In this document: positions 17,167 through 25,155 of the stretch, piece after piece
Position numbering within the stretch: the first letter of the stretch is position 1
How the letters are laid out: each line of letters begins with the position of its first letter
Notes under the pieces: model-generated
Database searches by the model: none
What the model was told of the DNA's origin: nothing
What the model saw: the letters and a program-made list of their open reading frames with translations, nothing else
Translations under genes and position numbers: made by a program
Origin: an uncultured Clostridia bacterium
GTDB lineage: Bacteria; Bacillota; Clostridia; Christensenellales; CAG-314
Length of the DNA: 64,000 bases
Assembly: GCA_947629985.1 (NCBI GenBank)
Contig: CANRFV010000004.1
Span: 90,308-154,307, forward strand
Reading direction: 5' to 3'

Positions 17167-17475
17167 ATGTATGCAATTGTAAAGACCGGCGGAAAGCAAT
17201 ACAAGGTAACGGAAGGACTTATTTTCGAAACGGAACTTCTCAAAGCCGAAGTAGGCTCCGAAGTCGCGTTGGAAGTTGTATTGGCAGCGGACGGGGACAA
17301 AGTTCTTGTGGGAAGCGACGCCGCTAACGTAAAGGTTTCTGCCACTGTTGTGGAACACGGTAAAGGCAAAAAAATCAACATTTTTACGTACAAAGCCAAA
17401 AAGAACATTCGCAAGCGTCAGGGACACAGACAGCCCTACACCAAACTTAAAGTAAATTCCATAACTTTGGGCTAA
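17167..17475 (+). CDS. rplU: 50S ribosomal protein L21
   Basis: 102 residues starting MYAIVKTGGKQYKV, the invariant L21 N-terminus, and containing KKINIFTYKAKKNIRKRQGHRQPYT, the rRNA-binding tail. It is the first gene of the L21-Prp-L27 operon; its TAA overlaps the ATG of prp. Confidence 0.99.
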   Translation: MYAIVKTGGKQYKVTEGLIFETELLKAEVGSEVALEVVLAADGDKVLVGSDAANVKVSATVVEHGKGKKINIFTYKAKKNIRKRQGHRQPYTKLKVNSITLG

Positions 17476-17804
17476 TGACGGACGTAATTATCACAAGCAA
17501 AAACAACAGTATCGTTCAGGTGTCCGCAAGCGGGCACACGGGATATGCGCAGTCGGGCGAAGACATTGTGTGCGCAGGCGTATCCACCTTGTTGCAAACG
17601 GCCCTGTTGGGGTTGTTGCAGGTGGCAAAAATCAACGTCAAATATTCCGTCAACGAGCAGGAAGGCTCACTAAGGTTTACTCTTGCGGACGATCTTACCG
17701 CACAGGAAAGGCACGATGCCGACGTTATTCTCAACACAATGTTGTGCGGATTGAGAGATTTTTACACAGAGTATTCCGATTTCATCAACTTGGAGGTAAA
17801 TTGA
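17475..17804 (+). CDS. prp: Ribosomal-processing cysteine protease Prp
   Basis: 109 residues (YsxB family). The catalytic dyad is visible: GH at 20-21 (H21) and DIVCAGVS with C33. Prp removes the N-terminal extension from ribosomal protein L27 before assembly, and the L27 gene directly downstream has such an extension. The gene lies between rplU and rpmA, the standard arrangement in organisms with processed L27. It shares a base with the rplU stop. Confidence 0.97.
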   Translation: MTDVIITSKNNSIVQVSASGHTGYAQSGEDIVCAGVSTLLQTALLGLLQVAKINVKYSVNEQEGSLRFTLADDLTAQERHDADVILNTMLCGLRDFYTEYSDFINLEVN

Positions 17805-17805
17805 T

Positions 17806-18090
17806 ATGATGTTTATTAAGTTGCAATTGTTTGCTCACAAAAAAGGTATGGGCAGCACCAAAAACGGACGCGACAGCGAAAGCAAGCGTTTGGGTGCCAA
17901 GCGTGCCGACGGACAGTTTGCCAACGCAGGAAACATTCTCGTAAGACAGCGCGGAACGCATTTTCATCCCGGCAACAACGTAGGTATCGGCAAGGACGAC
18001 ACTTTGTTTGCCCTGATCGACGGCGTTGTCAAGTTCGAACGCAAAGACAAAACGAGACGTCAGGTTTCCGTTTATCCCGTTGCGCAATAA
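17806..18090 (+). CDS. rpmA: 50S ribosomal protein L27, with Prp-cleaved extension
   Basis: 94 residues. The mature L27 begins near A10[14 protein letters not shown]; the preceding nine residues end in KLQLF, matching the Prp recognition sequence (LxLQFFA-type) around F9/A10. The N-terminus of mature L27 reaches the peptidyl-transferase centre, so cleavage is needed for function. Second ATG at 17809 is in frame and also possible; GGAGG lies 9-14 nt ahead. Confidence 0.99.
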   Translation: MMFIKLQLFAHKKGMGSTKNGRDSESKRLGAKRADGQFANAGNILVRQRGTHFHPGNNVGIGKDDTLFALIDGVVKFERKDKTRRQVSVYPVAQ

Positions 18091-18111
18091 TAACCGATAT
18101 AAAGCAAATAT

Positions 18112-18142
18112 AAGCCGAGATTGCACGATCTTGGCTTTTTTT
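18112..18142 (+). terminator. Terminator of the L21-Prp-L27 operon
   Basis: AAGCCGAGAT stem with ATCTTGGCTT, then T7. Confidence 0.93.
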
Positions 18143-18182
18143 ACAATTGCGGATATACCGCCGCAACACAGGGCACAATTAT

Positions 18183-19031
18183 ATGGATCTTACATTGGCA
18201 TTTACTTGCCCCGACGAATACTTTAACGTGCGCGACACGTTGGAGTGCGGGCAGATATTCAGATACAAGCGCAATGCGGACGGCTCGTACGGAGTGTTTT
18301 CGCAGGACAAATACGCGCTCGCCGTGCAATCGGGCGGGCAGGTATCGGTGTACACTCTGCCGCAGGACAGGGACTATTTTGTACGTTTTTTCGATCTGGA
18401 CACGGACTACTCGGCAAAAGTAAAGCGCATTTCGGCGCTGTCGCCCGTAATGAACGAAGCCGCGCAATACGGCAAGGGTATACGCATACTTAACCAAGAC
18501 CTTACCGAAACGATATTCGGTTTTATCATCTCCGCCAACAACAACATCAAGCGTATTCAACTGATAATAGAGCGGTTGTGCGCGGCATTGGGCAAGCGCA
18601 ATCAATTCGGCTACGCCTTTCCCACGGTGGAAACAATGGCGCGTCAAACCGTCGATTTTTACACGCAGTTGGGCGCGGGTTACCGCGACAGATATTTGTT
18701 GCAAACGGCGCAAACGTTGCTTAACTACGATGTGGACGCGCTTCGCCGCTCGGACAGCGCGCAAGCGCGCAAACAGTTGCTGTCTTTTGCGGGGGTGGGG
18801 CCCAAAGTTGCGGATTGCATATTGCTGTTCGGGCTTAAACGCGGCGACGTTTTTCCCGTGGATACCTGGCTCAAAAAGGTTTACCACCAATATTTCGAGC
18901 AGGGGCACAAGGACGCCGAAATTTCTTCATTTTTCTGCAATTTGTTCGGCGCGGACGCGGGCCTTTGCCAACAATATTTGTTTTATTTTGAACGAAATCA
19001 TAGACAAAACGATACAAATACTGTACAATAA
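18183..19031 (+). CDS. 8-oxoguanine DNA glycosylase/AP lyase, OGG1 type
   Basis: 282 residues. It has an OGG1 N-domain (about 1-110) and a helix-hairpin-helix GPD domain. The hairpin and catalytic lysine are in SFAGVGPKVADC (K208, aligned with K249 of human OGG1), and the GPD aspartate is D227 in FPVDTWL (OGG1 D268). It excises 8-oxoG paired with C and nicks the strand. This eukaryote-like OGG1 is found in some Clostridia instead of Fpg. The ATG at 18183 was chosen by alignment with the family start. It is monocistronic, after the ribosomal operon terminator. Confidence 0.92.
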   Translation: MDLTLAFTCPDEYFNVRDTLECGQIFRYKRNADGSYGVFSQDKYALAVQSGGQVSVYTLPQDRDYFVRFFDLDTDYSAKVKRISALSPVMNEAAQYGKGIRILNQDLTETIFGFIISANNNIKRIQLIIERLCAALGKRNQFGYAFPTVETMARQTVDFYTQLGAGYRDRYLLQTAQTLLNYDVDALRRSDSAQARKQLLSFAGVGPKVADCILLFGLKRGDVFPVDTWLKKVYHQYFEQGHKDAEISSFFCNLFGADAGLCQQYLFYFERNHRQNDTNTVQ

Positions 19032-19055
19032 AATCAACCATTTTCGGAGGATATT

Positions 19056-20054
19056 ATGCTTCAAAACAGACACATTGCATTCTTTATCGACGTGGATAAC
19101 GCCGCGCTCAGCGACGTCCATTACAACAACGTAATCGAGCAACTTTGCGATATGGGTGAGATTTTGTCCGGCAAAATTTACGGCGCGGGCGAACGAAAGC
19201 ACAAGCGCATTTTTGCCGACGCCGATCAGCACGGTTACCGCATAGAACGCCCTATGCGCAACAAACGTCGCGGCCGCAGGGAATTTGACAACCGTATTTT
19301 CGTAGACGTGGTGGACGCGGTAAACTCTTGTGCCGCAATAGACGCAGTGTGTATTGTGGCTCAGCCCTGCGATATGGTATATCTGTACAGTTATTTACGT
19401 TCTCGCGGAATAAAAATTATTGCGTTGGACAACGCCGACGAAGCAAGTTGCGCCTTTGTAGACGAAGTGATCGATCTGGGCAAACTTGTCCATCTCAAAC
19501 TTCCCCACAGCGGCGGCACGCGCGTTCCGCACCTTTCTTTCGAAGAATTTACCGACGCGCCTGTTTCGCCGTCCGCCGAACAAACGGAGCAATCGCCCTT
19601 TGTTGCGGAAAGTTCGGACGAACCGCAGCCGCAGCAGGACGACTCTGCCGACGGCGCGGAAGAATTTGCTCGCGCCAACGACGATCTGTTAAAAGAAATT
19701 CAACACTTAAAAGATTTGGTCAGTCAAAATGCGTCTGCGCAACACGCGGACAAACAACACGAACAGCCGCGCGTAGAAGAACCGCAACCGCAACCCGAAC
19801 AGGCAAGCATTGTGGACGAAACCAACGCTTTGCTGGACAAAATAGCGCGTATGGGCGGCGACGGCGCTCAACAAGCACAGCCGCACCCCCAACCGCAACC
19901 GTCCAAGCCCGAACCCGAACCGCAGACGGAATACCAACCCCAAAACGAAAGCGATTTGATCCGTCGTATCGAAGAAATTCGCCGCAGTAACGACAACGGC
20001 GACACCGACGAACTTATCGACGAGATTCGTAAATTGTTGGACGGATTGGAATAA
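19056..20054 (+). CDS. NYN-domain protein with disordered acidic tail
   Basis: 332 residues. Residues 1-150 form a NYN (PIN-like nuclease) domain: FFIDVDNA with the first aspartate pair, FDNRIFVDVVDAV, and CDMVYLYSYLRSRG. The acidic residues expected to bind metal are present, so ribonuclease activity is plausible. Residues 165-310 are a P/Q/E-rich, apparently disordered linker. The end (LIRRIEEIRRSNDNGDTDELIDEIRKLLDGLE) is a predicted amphipathic helix. The ATG follows GGAGGAT. Element copy 2 begins 6 nt after its stop codon, so the mRNA probably ends in block A. Confidence 0.88.
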   Translation: MLQNRHIAFFIDVDNAALSDVHYNNVIEQLCDMGEILSGKIYGAGERKHKRIFADADQHGYRIERPMRNKRRGRREFDNRIFVDVVDAVNSCAAIDAVCIVAQPCDMVYLYSYLRSRGIKIIALDNADEASCAFVDEVIDLGKLVHLKLPHSGGTRVPHLSFEEFTDAPVSPSAEQTEQSPFVAESSDEPQPQQDDSADGAEEFARANDDLLKEIQHLKDLVSQNASAQHADKQHEQPRVEEPQPQPEQASIVDETNALLDKIARMGGDGAQQAQPHPQPQPSKPEPEPQTEYQPQNESDLIRRIEEIRRSNDNGDTDELIDEIRKLLDGLE

Positions 20055-20060
20055 TTTTTT

Positions 20061-20307
20061 CCGACCAGGCGCGTGCGGACTTGGTTGACGGCGGCATACG
20101 CCTTGCAACCTTGCACTTTGTGCGCGTCGTAAGACATTAGGGACCCCGCACAATTTGAGTATACGAAAATTGTGTGGGAAAAGGCGCACCCGTGTGCCAG
20201 CGGCACCGAGTACGCTACGCGTGCTTGGTGCTGACAAACAAGTGGTGCGCCGACGGTCCGCACGGTCGGACTAACAAGGAAGCAACTGCCCGTTGCTTCT
20301 CTTTTTA
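20061..20307 (+). ncRNA. Element copy 2, block A: structured 3' module with terminator
   Basis: Outer helix CCGAC (20061-20065) with GTCGG (20265-20269); inner helix CGTGCGGA (20072-20079) with TCCGCACG (20257-20264). Inside are GGTTG/CAACC (20083-20087, 20106-20110) enclosing GGC-AUAC-GCC, and GCAC-UUU-GUGC (20113-20123). This copy has an extra arm of about 115 nt containing a GGCGCACC/GGTGCGCC stem. It ends in the terminator GAAGCAAC (20279-20286), TGCCC, GTTGCTTC (20292-20299), then T-rich. Whether it acts as an RNA is inferred from position and from paired changes between copies. Confidence 0.65.
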
Positions 20308-20344
20308 TACCTTTGCCGGGGTGTCGCATAATTAAGGCGACGGG

Positions 20345-20425
20345 CGCTATATAGTCCCACTGCGCCCTTACGTGGCGCGGTCAACACCACACTGTGGTGA
20401 TTGACTGATCGCGCCACGCCCCTCG
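20345..20425 (+). repeat. Extra hairpin inserted between blocks A and B of copy 2
   Basis: GTGGCGCG near 20375 pairs with CGCGCCAC near 20410-20417, enclosing GTCAA/TTGAC and CCAC/GTGG. Copies 3 and 4 go directly from block A to block B here. Confidence 0.6.
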
Positions 20426-20431
20426 CCCCCG

Positions 20432-20563
20432 CAAGGACAACAAGCGCCGCGCAGGTCGCCGCTTGTTGACGGAATTTGAGTTTTTTCCGCTTGCGCGTAG
20501 TGTCCACACGCGCTGCACTCACTCAAATTCCTACATATTTGAAAATTGCTTGTGCGGTTTGCG
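20432..20563 (+). repeat. Element copy 2, block B: nested inverted repeats
   Basis: AACAAGCG (20439-20446) with CGCTTGTT (20460-20467), then GGAATTTGAGT (20471-20481) with ACTCAAATTCC (20521-20531), the latter enclosing a CGCG-rich hairpin. The sequence and both stems recur at 53113 and 60083. Confidence 0.8.
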
Positions 20564-20708
20564 CTTGTTGCAGATTATTTTGCAGTGGATACACTCGCTC
20601 AGCGTGCGCCTCGCGGCGCAGTGATATTGCCTGCGGCAGTGTTATTCGCCTACGGCGAGTGTTATTTTTCCGCTTTCAGCAGAAAAGTGTTATTTTGCCT
20701 GACGGCAA
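20564..20708 (+). repeat. Element copy 2: header and left hairpin array
   Basis: The same header as copy 1, then five hairpins: TGCGCC/GGCGCA, TGCC/GGCA, TCGCC/GGCGA, a TTTTCCGCT/AGCAGAAAA stem with one mismatch, and TTTGCC/GGCAAA. Linkers are AGTGATATT or AGTGTTATT. Confidence 0.85.
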
Positions 20709-20806
20709 AGTTAAAGTTGACATTATTATAAATATTGCTGAAAAATATTCTTTTTCGGCAATTATTTTTTTATTGCCAAAATTTTTCCAAATAAACAACG
20801 CCGCAA
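20709..20806 (+). repeat. Element copy 2: AT-rich core
   Basis: GTTAAAGTTGACATTATTAT, then the hairpin ATTGCTGAAAAA/TTTTTCGGCAAT (one wobble pair) and T-rich tract, ending CGCCGCAAC. It aligns with the core of copies 1, 3 and 4. Confidence 0.8.
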
Positions 20807-20985
20807 CTATTCGCGTTAGCGAATAATCGCACTTACGCGCTTGCGCGTAAATCTCACTTTTTCGCCGCAGGCGAAAAAATCTCACTATTTGCGTCAGCAA
20901 ATACTATCACTTCGCGTAGCGAAATCACACTTTGCCGTTCGGCACAAATTGCCAAACGGCAAACCAACACTGCCGCAGGCAACGC
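20807..20985 (+). repeat. Element copy 2: right hairpin array
   Basis: Hairpins TTCGC/GCGAA, TTACGCG/CGCGTAA, TTTTCGCC/GGCGAAAA, TTTGC/GCAAA, TTCGC/GCGAA and TTGCC/GGCAA-like, spaced by AATCTCACT, ACTATCACT and variants. The stem set is closest to copy 4. Confidence 0.85.
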
Positions 20986-21064
20986 CGTCGTGCATAAAAA
21001 ACAGCGCCGTCAAGCAATACTAAGGCTATACAGGTTTTTTCAACCGAGTAACAGGAGGTATTTA

Positions 21065-23512
21065 ATGAAGAGAGCCACAAGTATCGCTATCGGTTTGGCT
21101 TGTGCGGCGCTTGCGTTGTCGCTTTTGCTTCTCATCTTGGCGGCAGCGGGCGTATTCGGCAAGTCGGCGTACGACATAGCGGTAAAAAACGGTTACAAAG
21201 GCGACCAACAGCAGTGGTTGCAATCACTTAACGGAAGCCAAGGCTTGTCCGCGTACGATTTGTACGTCAAGTCGCTGCCCGACGGCGAGCAAGCGCTTAC
21301 GCAGGAACAATGGCTGCAATCGCTTTCGGGACGGCGCGGTTCGGTATGGTACAGCGGCAGCGGCGAGCCCGACGTGCAACTTTCTGCGCAAAACGGAGAC
21401 TTTTATTTGCGCATATACAGCGACTTTTCGGATAGGCGCGGCATAGCCATTTATTCTTACGCCGGCAACGCCTGGACGGTAATAGCCGACACTTCGTCGC
21501 AACTGTCGCAGGAAGAGCAAAGCAAGTTGACAAATTACCACATTCGCACGGACGGCGACGTGGAAGCGTTCCGCACCGCAATATCGGGCGAGCAAAACGA
21601 GCAAGCCGATGATTTTAAGGGCAAAACGGTGTATTTGGACTTCGATTTGAACCTGAATACGGACAGTTGGCAAAGTCTCGGTACGGAAGAGACTCCCTTT
21701 AAGGGAGTGTTCAACGGTCAGGGGCACAGCGCCACAATAACGGAAACCGCCGCCGCGCGCATGCGCAGTAACAGGGCGTTTTTCGGATTTGTGGACGACG
21801 GCGCCAAGATCGTCGATTTTACGGTAAAAGTAGTGTCTGCCGACGGCAGTAAACTTACCGAAGTTACCGAGTGGAACAGCGACGGCGAGCAAAGCGAATA
21901 TTTCGGCGTAGACGACGCCGCGGCATTGGCGCTTTTGCGCGACAAAGTAAACGGCGGCGAAACTTTTTCCGACAGCACGGTAAAACTTACCGACGACATC
22001 GACTTGTCGGGCATTGACAATTGGCAACCCATCGGCAACGGCGAACACGCTTTCGGCGGCACTTTCGACGGCGACGGGCACACCGTATCGCACTTAACGT
22101 GCCAACTTGACGGCGATTACGTCGGCTTGTTCGGCAACAGCAGCAAGGCAACCTTCCGCAACGTAACGCTAAGCGACTGCACCCTTGGCGGCTCGGGATA
22201 TATCGGCGCATTGGTGGGCGGCAGTTTTCCGTCGGGGCTTATCGACAACGTAACCGTGCGTAACGTTACGGCAACGGGCAATCATTATATCGGCGGCGTT
22301 ATAGGCGCGGGGTATATCACGGTGCAAAATTGCAAAGCGTACGACGTAAACATTACGGCGTCGCCCAACGCTTTGGAACAGGGCGGCTACGATAACGGCG
22401 ACAAAATCGGCGGTATTGCGGGGCAGATACGCGAATACGACACTATCCACAACTGCGCCGTGCAGGGCGTAACTTTGTACGGCTACCGCGATATGGGCGG
22501 CGTTGCGGGGTATGCGTACTCTCCCGCCGAAGGTCATTCGGCAACCGACGTCGATATAACCGTAGATCAAACCAACTTTTACGAATACAAGCCCGCAAAT
22601 GTGGGCGGAATATTCGGTTACTCGTCCCAAGGCAACAGCGGCGGCACCACGGATAACGTTCGTTACACGTTTGCCAACGTGCGCGCCACAAATTCGCAGC
22701 AGTTGCTCGACGTGCTGGCTCTCGTCAATTCTCTTGATCCCGTCAGCGCGCATATAGCGCTTGACGACGGCGAATATACCGCCACAGCCGACGAACAACT
22801 CAAAATAACCGCCGACAACGTTACCATTACGGGCGAAAGCGCGCAGGGCACCGTAATAAATGCCGGCGCGTACACGTGCAGCGGTCAGGCGGCAATGGAA
22901 GTAAGCGGCGACAACTGTACCATTTCGCAACTTACCGTTACGTGCGCGCCGATGAGCAACAACGTGTCCGTATTGAAGGTGTCCGAACTCAACAACGAAA
23001 CGGACATCGTAAACAACTTTACCGTAAACAACGTTATACTCGACAACACTTTCGACGGCGCGCAGGGGCACGGCTTAAATTTGCACGGTGTAAAGGGCGC
23101 TGACGTGGGGTATGTGGACGTTCGCAATTACGGCAAATGCGCAATTTCTTTGGCAAAAGCCACCGACGTTGATATTTACGAGTGCGATTTTACCGATTCG
23201 GACGATACAAATTGGGCGAATATCGGGTTTATGTATTCGGGCGCTTCCGTTGACGCTTACCAAACGGCAAGCGACGTTACTATCGACTTTGCCACGTGCA
23301 AGTTCGGCCGTAACACAAACGGATCGGTATCTGTTTACAGCGAACGCCCCTACGCTTCGCACGACAACAAAACCGACGTTTTGCGCGACAAATCCGCCGG
23401 TATCGTCAATGCGGACAACGCGCCCGCGGGCTGGACGTATACCGTTTCGAACAACGGCGCTTGGGCGCTTACCAAACAAAGCAGCAGCGGCAGCGCCCTG
23501 CAAAACAACTGA
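21065..23512 (+). CDS. Secreted/anchored beta-helix protein with GLUG-like repeats
   Basis: 815 residues. An N-terminal hydrophobic segment (about 4-32) acts as signal or anchor. Two short modules follow, each starting SAYD and ending WLQSL-(N/S)G, a motif seen in surface and phage tail-like proteins of Bacillota. Residues 180-500 have GLUG-like repeats (F-GTFDGDGHTVSHL, YVGLFG, YIGALVGG, YIGGVIG, IGGIAG, MGGVAG). Residues 530-790 look like a pectate-lyase-type right-handed beta helix. It is probably surface exposed, binding or cleaving a polysaccharide, but no catalytic residues can be assigned. The ATG has AGGAGG 7 nt ahead. Upstream in-frame codons would extend into element copy 2. Confidence 0.85.
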   Translation: MKRATSIAIGLACAALALSLLLLILAAAGVFGKSAYDIAVKNGYKGDQQQWLQSLNGSQGLSAYDLYVKSLPDGEQALTQEQWLQSLSGRRGSVWYSGSGEPDVQLSAQNGDFYLRIYSDFSDRRGIAIYSYAGNAWTVIADTSSQLSQEEQSKLTNYHIRTDGDVEAFRTAISGEQNEQADDFKGKTVYLDFDLNLNTDSWQSLGTEETPFKGVFNGQGHSATITETAAARMRSNRAFFGFVDDGAKIVDFTVKVVSADGSKLTEVTEWNSDGEQSEYFGVDDAAALALLRDKVNGGETFSDSTVKLTDDIDLSGIDNWQPIGNGEHAFGGTFDGDGHTVSHLTCQLDGDYVGLFGNSSKATFRNVTLSDCTLGGSGYIGALVGGSFPSGLIDNVTVRNVTATGNHYIGGVIGAGYITVQNCKAYDVNITASPNALEQGGYDNGDKIGGIAGQIREYDTIHNCAVQGVTLYGYRDMGGVAGYAYSPAEGHSATDVDITVDQTNFYEYKPANVGGIFGYSSQGNSGGTTDNVRYTFANVRATNSQQLLDVLALVNSLDPVSAHIALDDGEYTATADEQLKITADNVTITGESAQGTVINAGAYTCSGQAAMEVSGDNCTISQLTVTCAPMSNNVSVLKVSELNNETDIVNNFTVNNVILDNTFDGAQGHGLNLHGVKGADVGYVDVRNYGKCAISLAKATDVDIYECDFTDSDDTNWANIGFMYSGASVDAYQTASDVTIDFATCKFGRNTNGSVSVYSERPYASHDNKTDVLRDKSAGIVNADNAPAGWTYTVSNNGAWALTKQSSSGSALQNN

Positions 23513-23585
23513 CGTTTTGTACGGCGGCTCACAACATCGGTATGTGCTGCACAAAACGGCGCAAATATCGACAAACGCAATATAT

Positions 23586-23619
23586 GCGGCGGCAACTGCG
23601 GTTGCCGCCGCCTTTGTTA
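23586..23619 (+). terminator. Terminator of the beta-helix gene
   Basis: GCGGCGGCAAC (23586-23596), loop TGCG, GTTGCCGCCGC (23601-23611), followed by CCTTTGTT, a weak T-tract. Confidence 0.75.
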
Positions 23620-23712
23620 CTCGCCCAAAGGCGTCAATAACTTGTATTTTCAAATTCCCCTATGGACGCACTCCCTTTGCGCGTAACCGCCAATAACCAT
23701 ACGGGTATTTTG

Positions 23713-23741
23713 TTGACAATACGTTTATATGGTGTTACAAT
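23713..23741 (+). promoter_or_regulatory. Promoter of the SAM riboswitch/metK operon
   Basis: TTGACA (23713-23718), 17 nt, TACAAT (23736-23741); start near 23748, right at the aptamer 5' end. Confidence 0.9.
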
Positions 23742-23748
23742 ATATTCA

Positions 23749-23866
23749 ACCCTATCGAGAGTAACGGAGAGACGGACTCTATGATGTTACAGCAACCTAA
23801 AAATACACTTACGTTAGGTGCTAAATTCCGCAGGTACGGCATGTGCCGTTTCTGAAAGATGGGACG
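23749..23866 (+). promoter_or_regulatory. SAM-I (S-box) riboswitch aptamer
   Basis: It shows the S-box landmarks in order: CTATCGAGAG at the 5' side of P1, GGAGAGAC, ATGATGTTACAGCAACC, AGGTGCTAAATTCCGCAG, and CTGAAAGATGGGA closing P1. It senses S-adenosylmethionine and switches the downstream metK operon off. Confidence 0.96.
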
Positions 23867-23886
23867 GCGAAAGAAGTGATGTTTTG

Positions 23887-23918
23887 CGCAGTCTTGTCTA
23901 CACAAGATTGCGTTTTTT
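23887..23918 (+). terminator. Riboswitch-controlled terminator before metK
   Basis: CGCAGTCTTGT (23887-23897), loop CTAC, ACAAGATTGCG (23902-23912), T6, located between the aptamer and the metK ribosome site. It is the expression platform of the SAM-I riboswitch. Confidence 0.92.
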
Positions 23919-23958
23919 ACAGCGCACGATACGCCTTCGATACGGAACAAGGAGACAA

Positions 23959-25143
23959 ATGAAAAGTTCTAAACACAGATTTTTTACTTCGGAAAGCGTT
24001 ACCGAAGGGCACCCCGACAAAATGTGCGATCAAATTTCCGACGCCATTCTGGACGCGATATTGGCTGTCGATCCCGACGCGCGCGTTGCGTGCGAAACGG
24101 TAGTATGTACGGGCATGGTGTTCGTAATGGGGCAAATTACCACTTCGGCGGTAATAGATTACGCCAAGATCGTGCGCGATACCGTGCGCGAAATAGGCTA
24201 CACCCGCGCAAAATACGGCTTTGACGCGGACAGTTGCGGCGTTATCATCTCGCTGGACAAGCAGTCGCCTGATATCGCTCTCGGCGTGGATCATTCGGAC
24301 GAATACCGCAGTCGCGGCGAAATTCTCGATATGTACGGCGCGGGCGACCAAGGTATGATGTTCGGTTACGCCTGCAACGAAACGCCCGAATATATGCCTA
24401 TGGCAATTACTTTGGCGCAAAAGATCAGCCGCCGTCTTGCTCAGGTGCGCAAGGAAGGCATACTCGACTACCTTCGTCCCGACGGCAAGTGTCAGGTAAC
24501 GGTGGAGTACGACGAAAACGACCGTCCCTGCCGCGTAGACACGATAGTTTTGTCCACACAGCACAGCGCCAACGTAGATAGCGCCACTATCGCGCGCGAT
24601 ATGATCCAACACGTCATACGCAAGGTGGTGCCGCTCGATTTGTTGGACGACCAAACCAAATATTACATCAATCCCACGGGGCGCTTCGAAATAGGCGGTC
24701 CCGCGGCGGATAGCGGACTTACCGGACGCAAAATCATTGTCGATACTTACGGCGGTTATTGCGCTCACGGCGGCGGCGCGTTCAGCGGCAAAGATCCCAC
24801 AAAAGTGGATCGTTCGGCGGCGTATATGGCGCGTTACATTTGCAAAAACGTCGTTGCGGCGGGCTTGGCGGACAAAATACAGTTGCAGGTGTCCTACGCG
24901 ATAGGGCGCAGCAAACCCGTCTCCGTAGACGTCAACACAAACGGCACGGGCAAGGTGTCCGATTCCGTATTGGCGGAGATCATTTCGGACGAATTCGACC
25001 TGCGTCCGCGCGCGATAATCGACAAGTTCGATTTGAATCGTCCCATTTACAAACAGACGGCAAGTTACGGGCACTTCGGCAGAGACGAATTTGCTTGGGA
25101 GCAACTTGACAAAGTGGACGATCTGAAAAAATATCTCAGTTAG
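23959..25143 (+). CDS. metK: S-adenosylmethionine synthetase
   Basis: 394 residues. It makes SAM from methionine and ATP. Signatures: [20 protein letters not shown] (ATP and Mg), [12 protein letters not shown] (the GAGDQG motif) and [16 protein letters not shown] (the GGGAFSGKD phosphate loop). The ATG follows AAGGAGA by 6 nt. It is feedback-controlled by the SAM-I riboswitch upstream. recD2 begins 12 nt later, so recD2, comF, secA and prfB may share the SAM-regulated transcript; no terminator separates them. Confidence 0.98.
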   Translation: MKSSKHRFFTSESVTEGHPDKMCDQISDAILDAILAVDPDARVACETVVCTGMVFVMGQITTSAVIDYAKIVRDTVREIGYTRAKYGFDADSCGVIISLDKQSPDIALGVDHSDEYRSRGEILDMYGAGDQGMMFGYACNETPEYMPMAITLAQKISRRLAQVRKEGILDYLRPDGKCQVTVEYDENDRPCRVDTIVLSTQHSANVDSATIARDMIQHVIRKVVPLDLLDDQTKYYINPTGRFEIGGPAADSGLTGRKIIVDTYGGYCAHGGGAFSGKDPTKVDRSAAYMARYICKNVVAAGLADKIQLQVSYAIGRSKPVSVDVNTNGTGKVSDSVLAEIISDEFDLRPRAIIDKFDLNRPIYKQTASYGHFGRDEFAWEQLDKVDDLKKYLS

Positions 25144-25155
25144 GACGTTACTGCA

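Noticed and set aside
20990..21064. Upstream extension of the beta-helix gene into element copy 2
   Set aside because: The ATG at 21065 has an ideal AGGAGG and is followed at once by a signal-like segment; the extension would be a basic, unrelated peptide.
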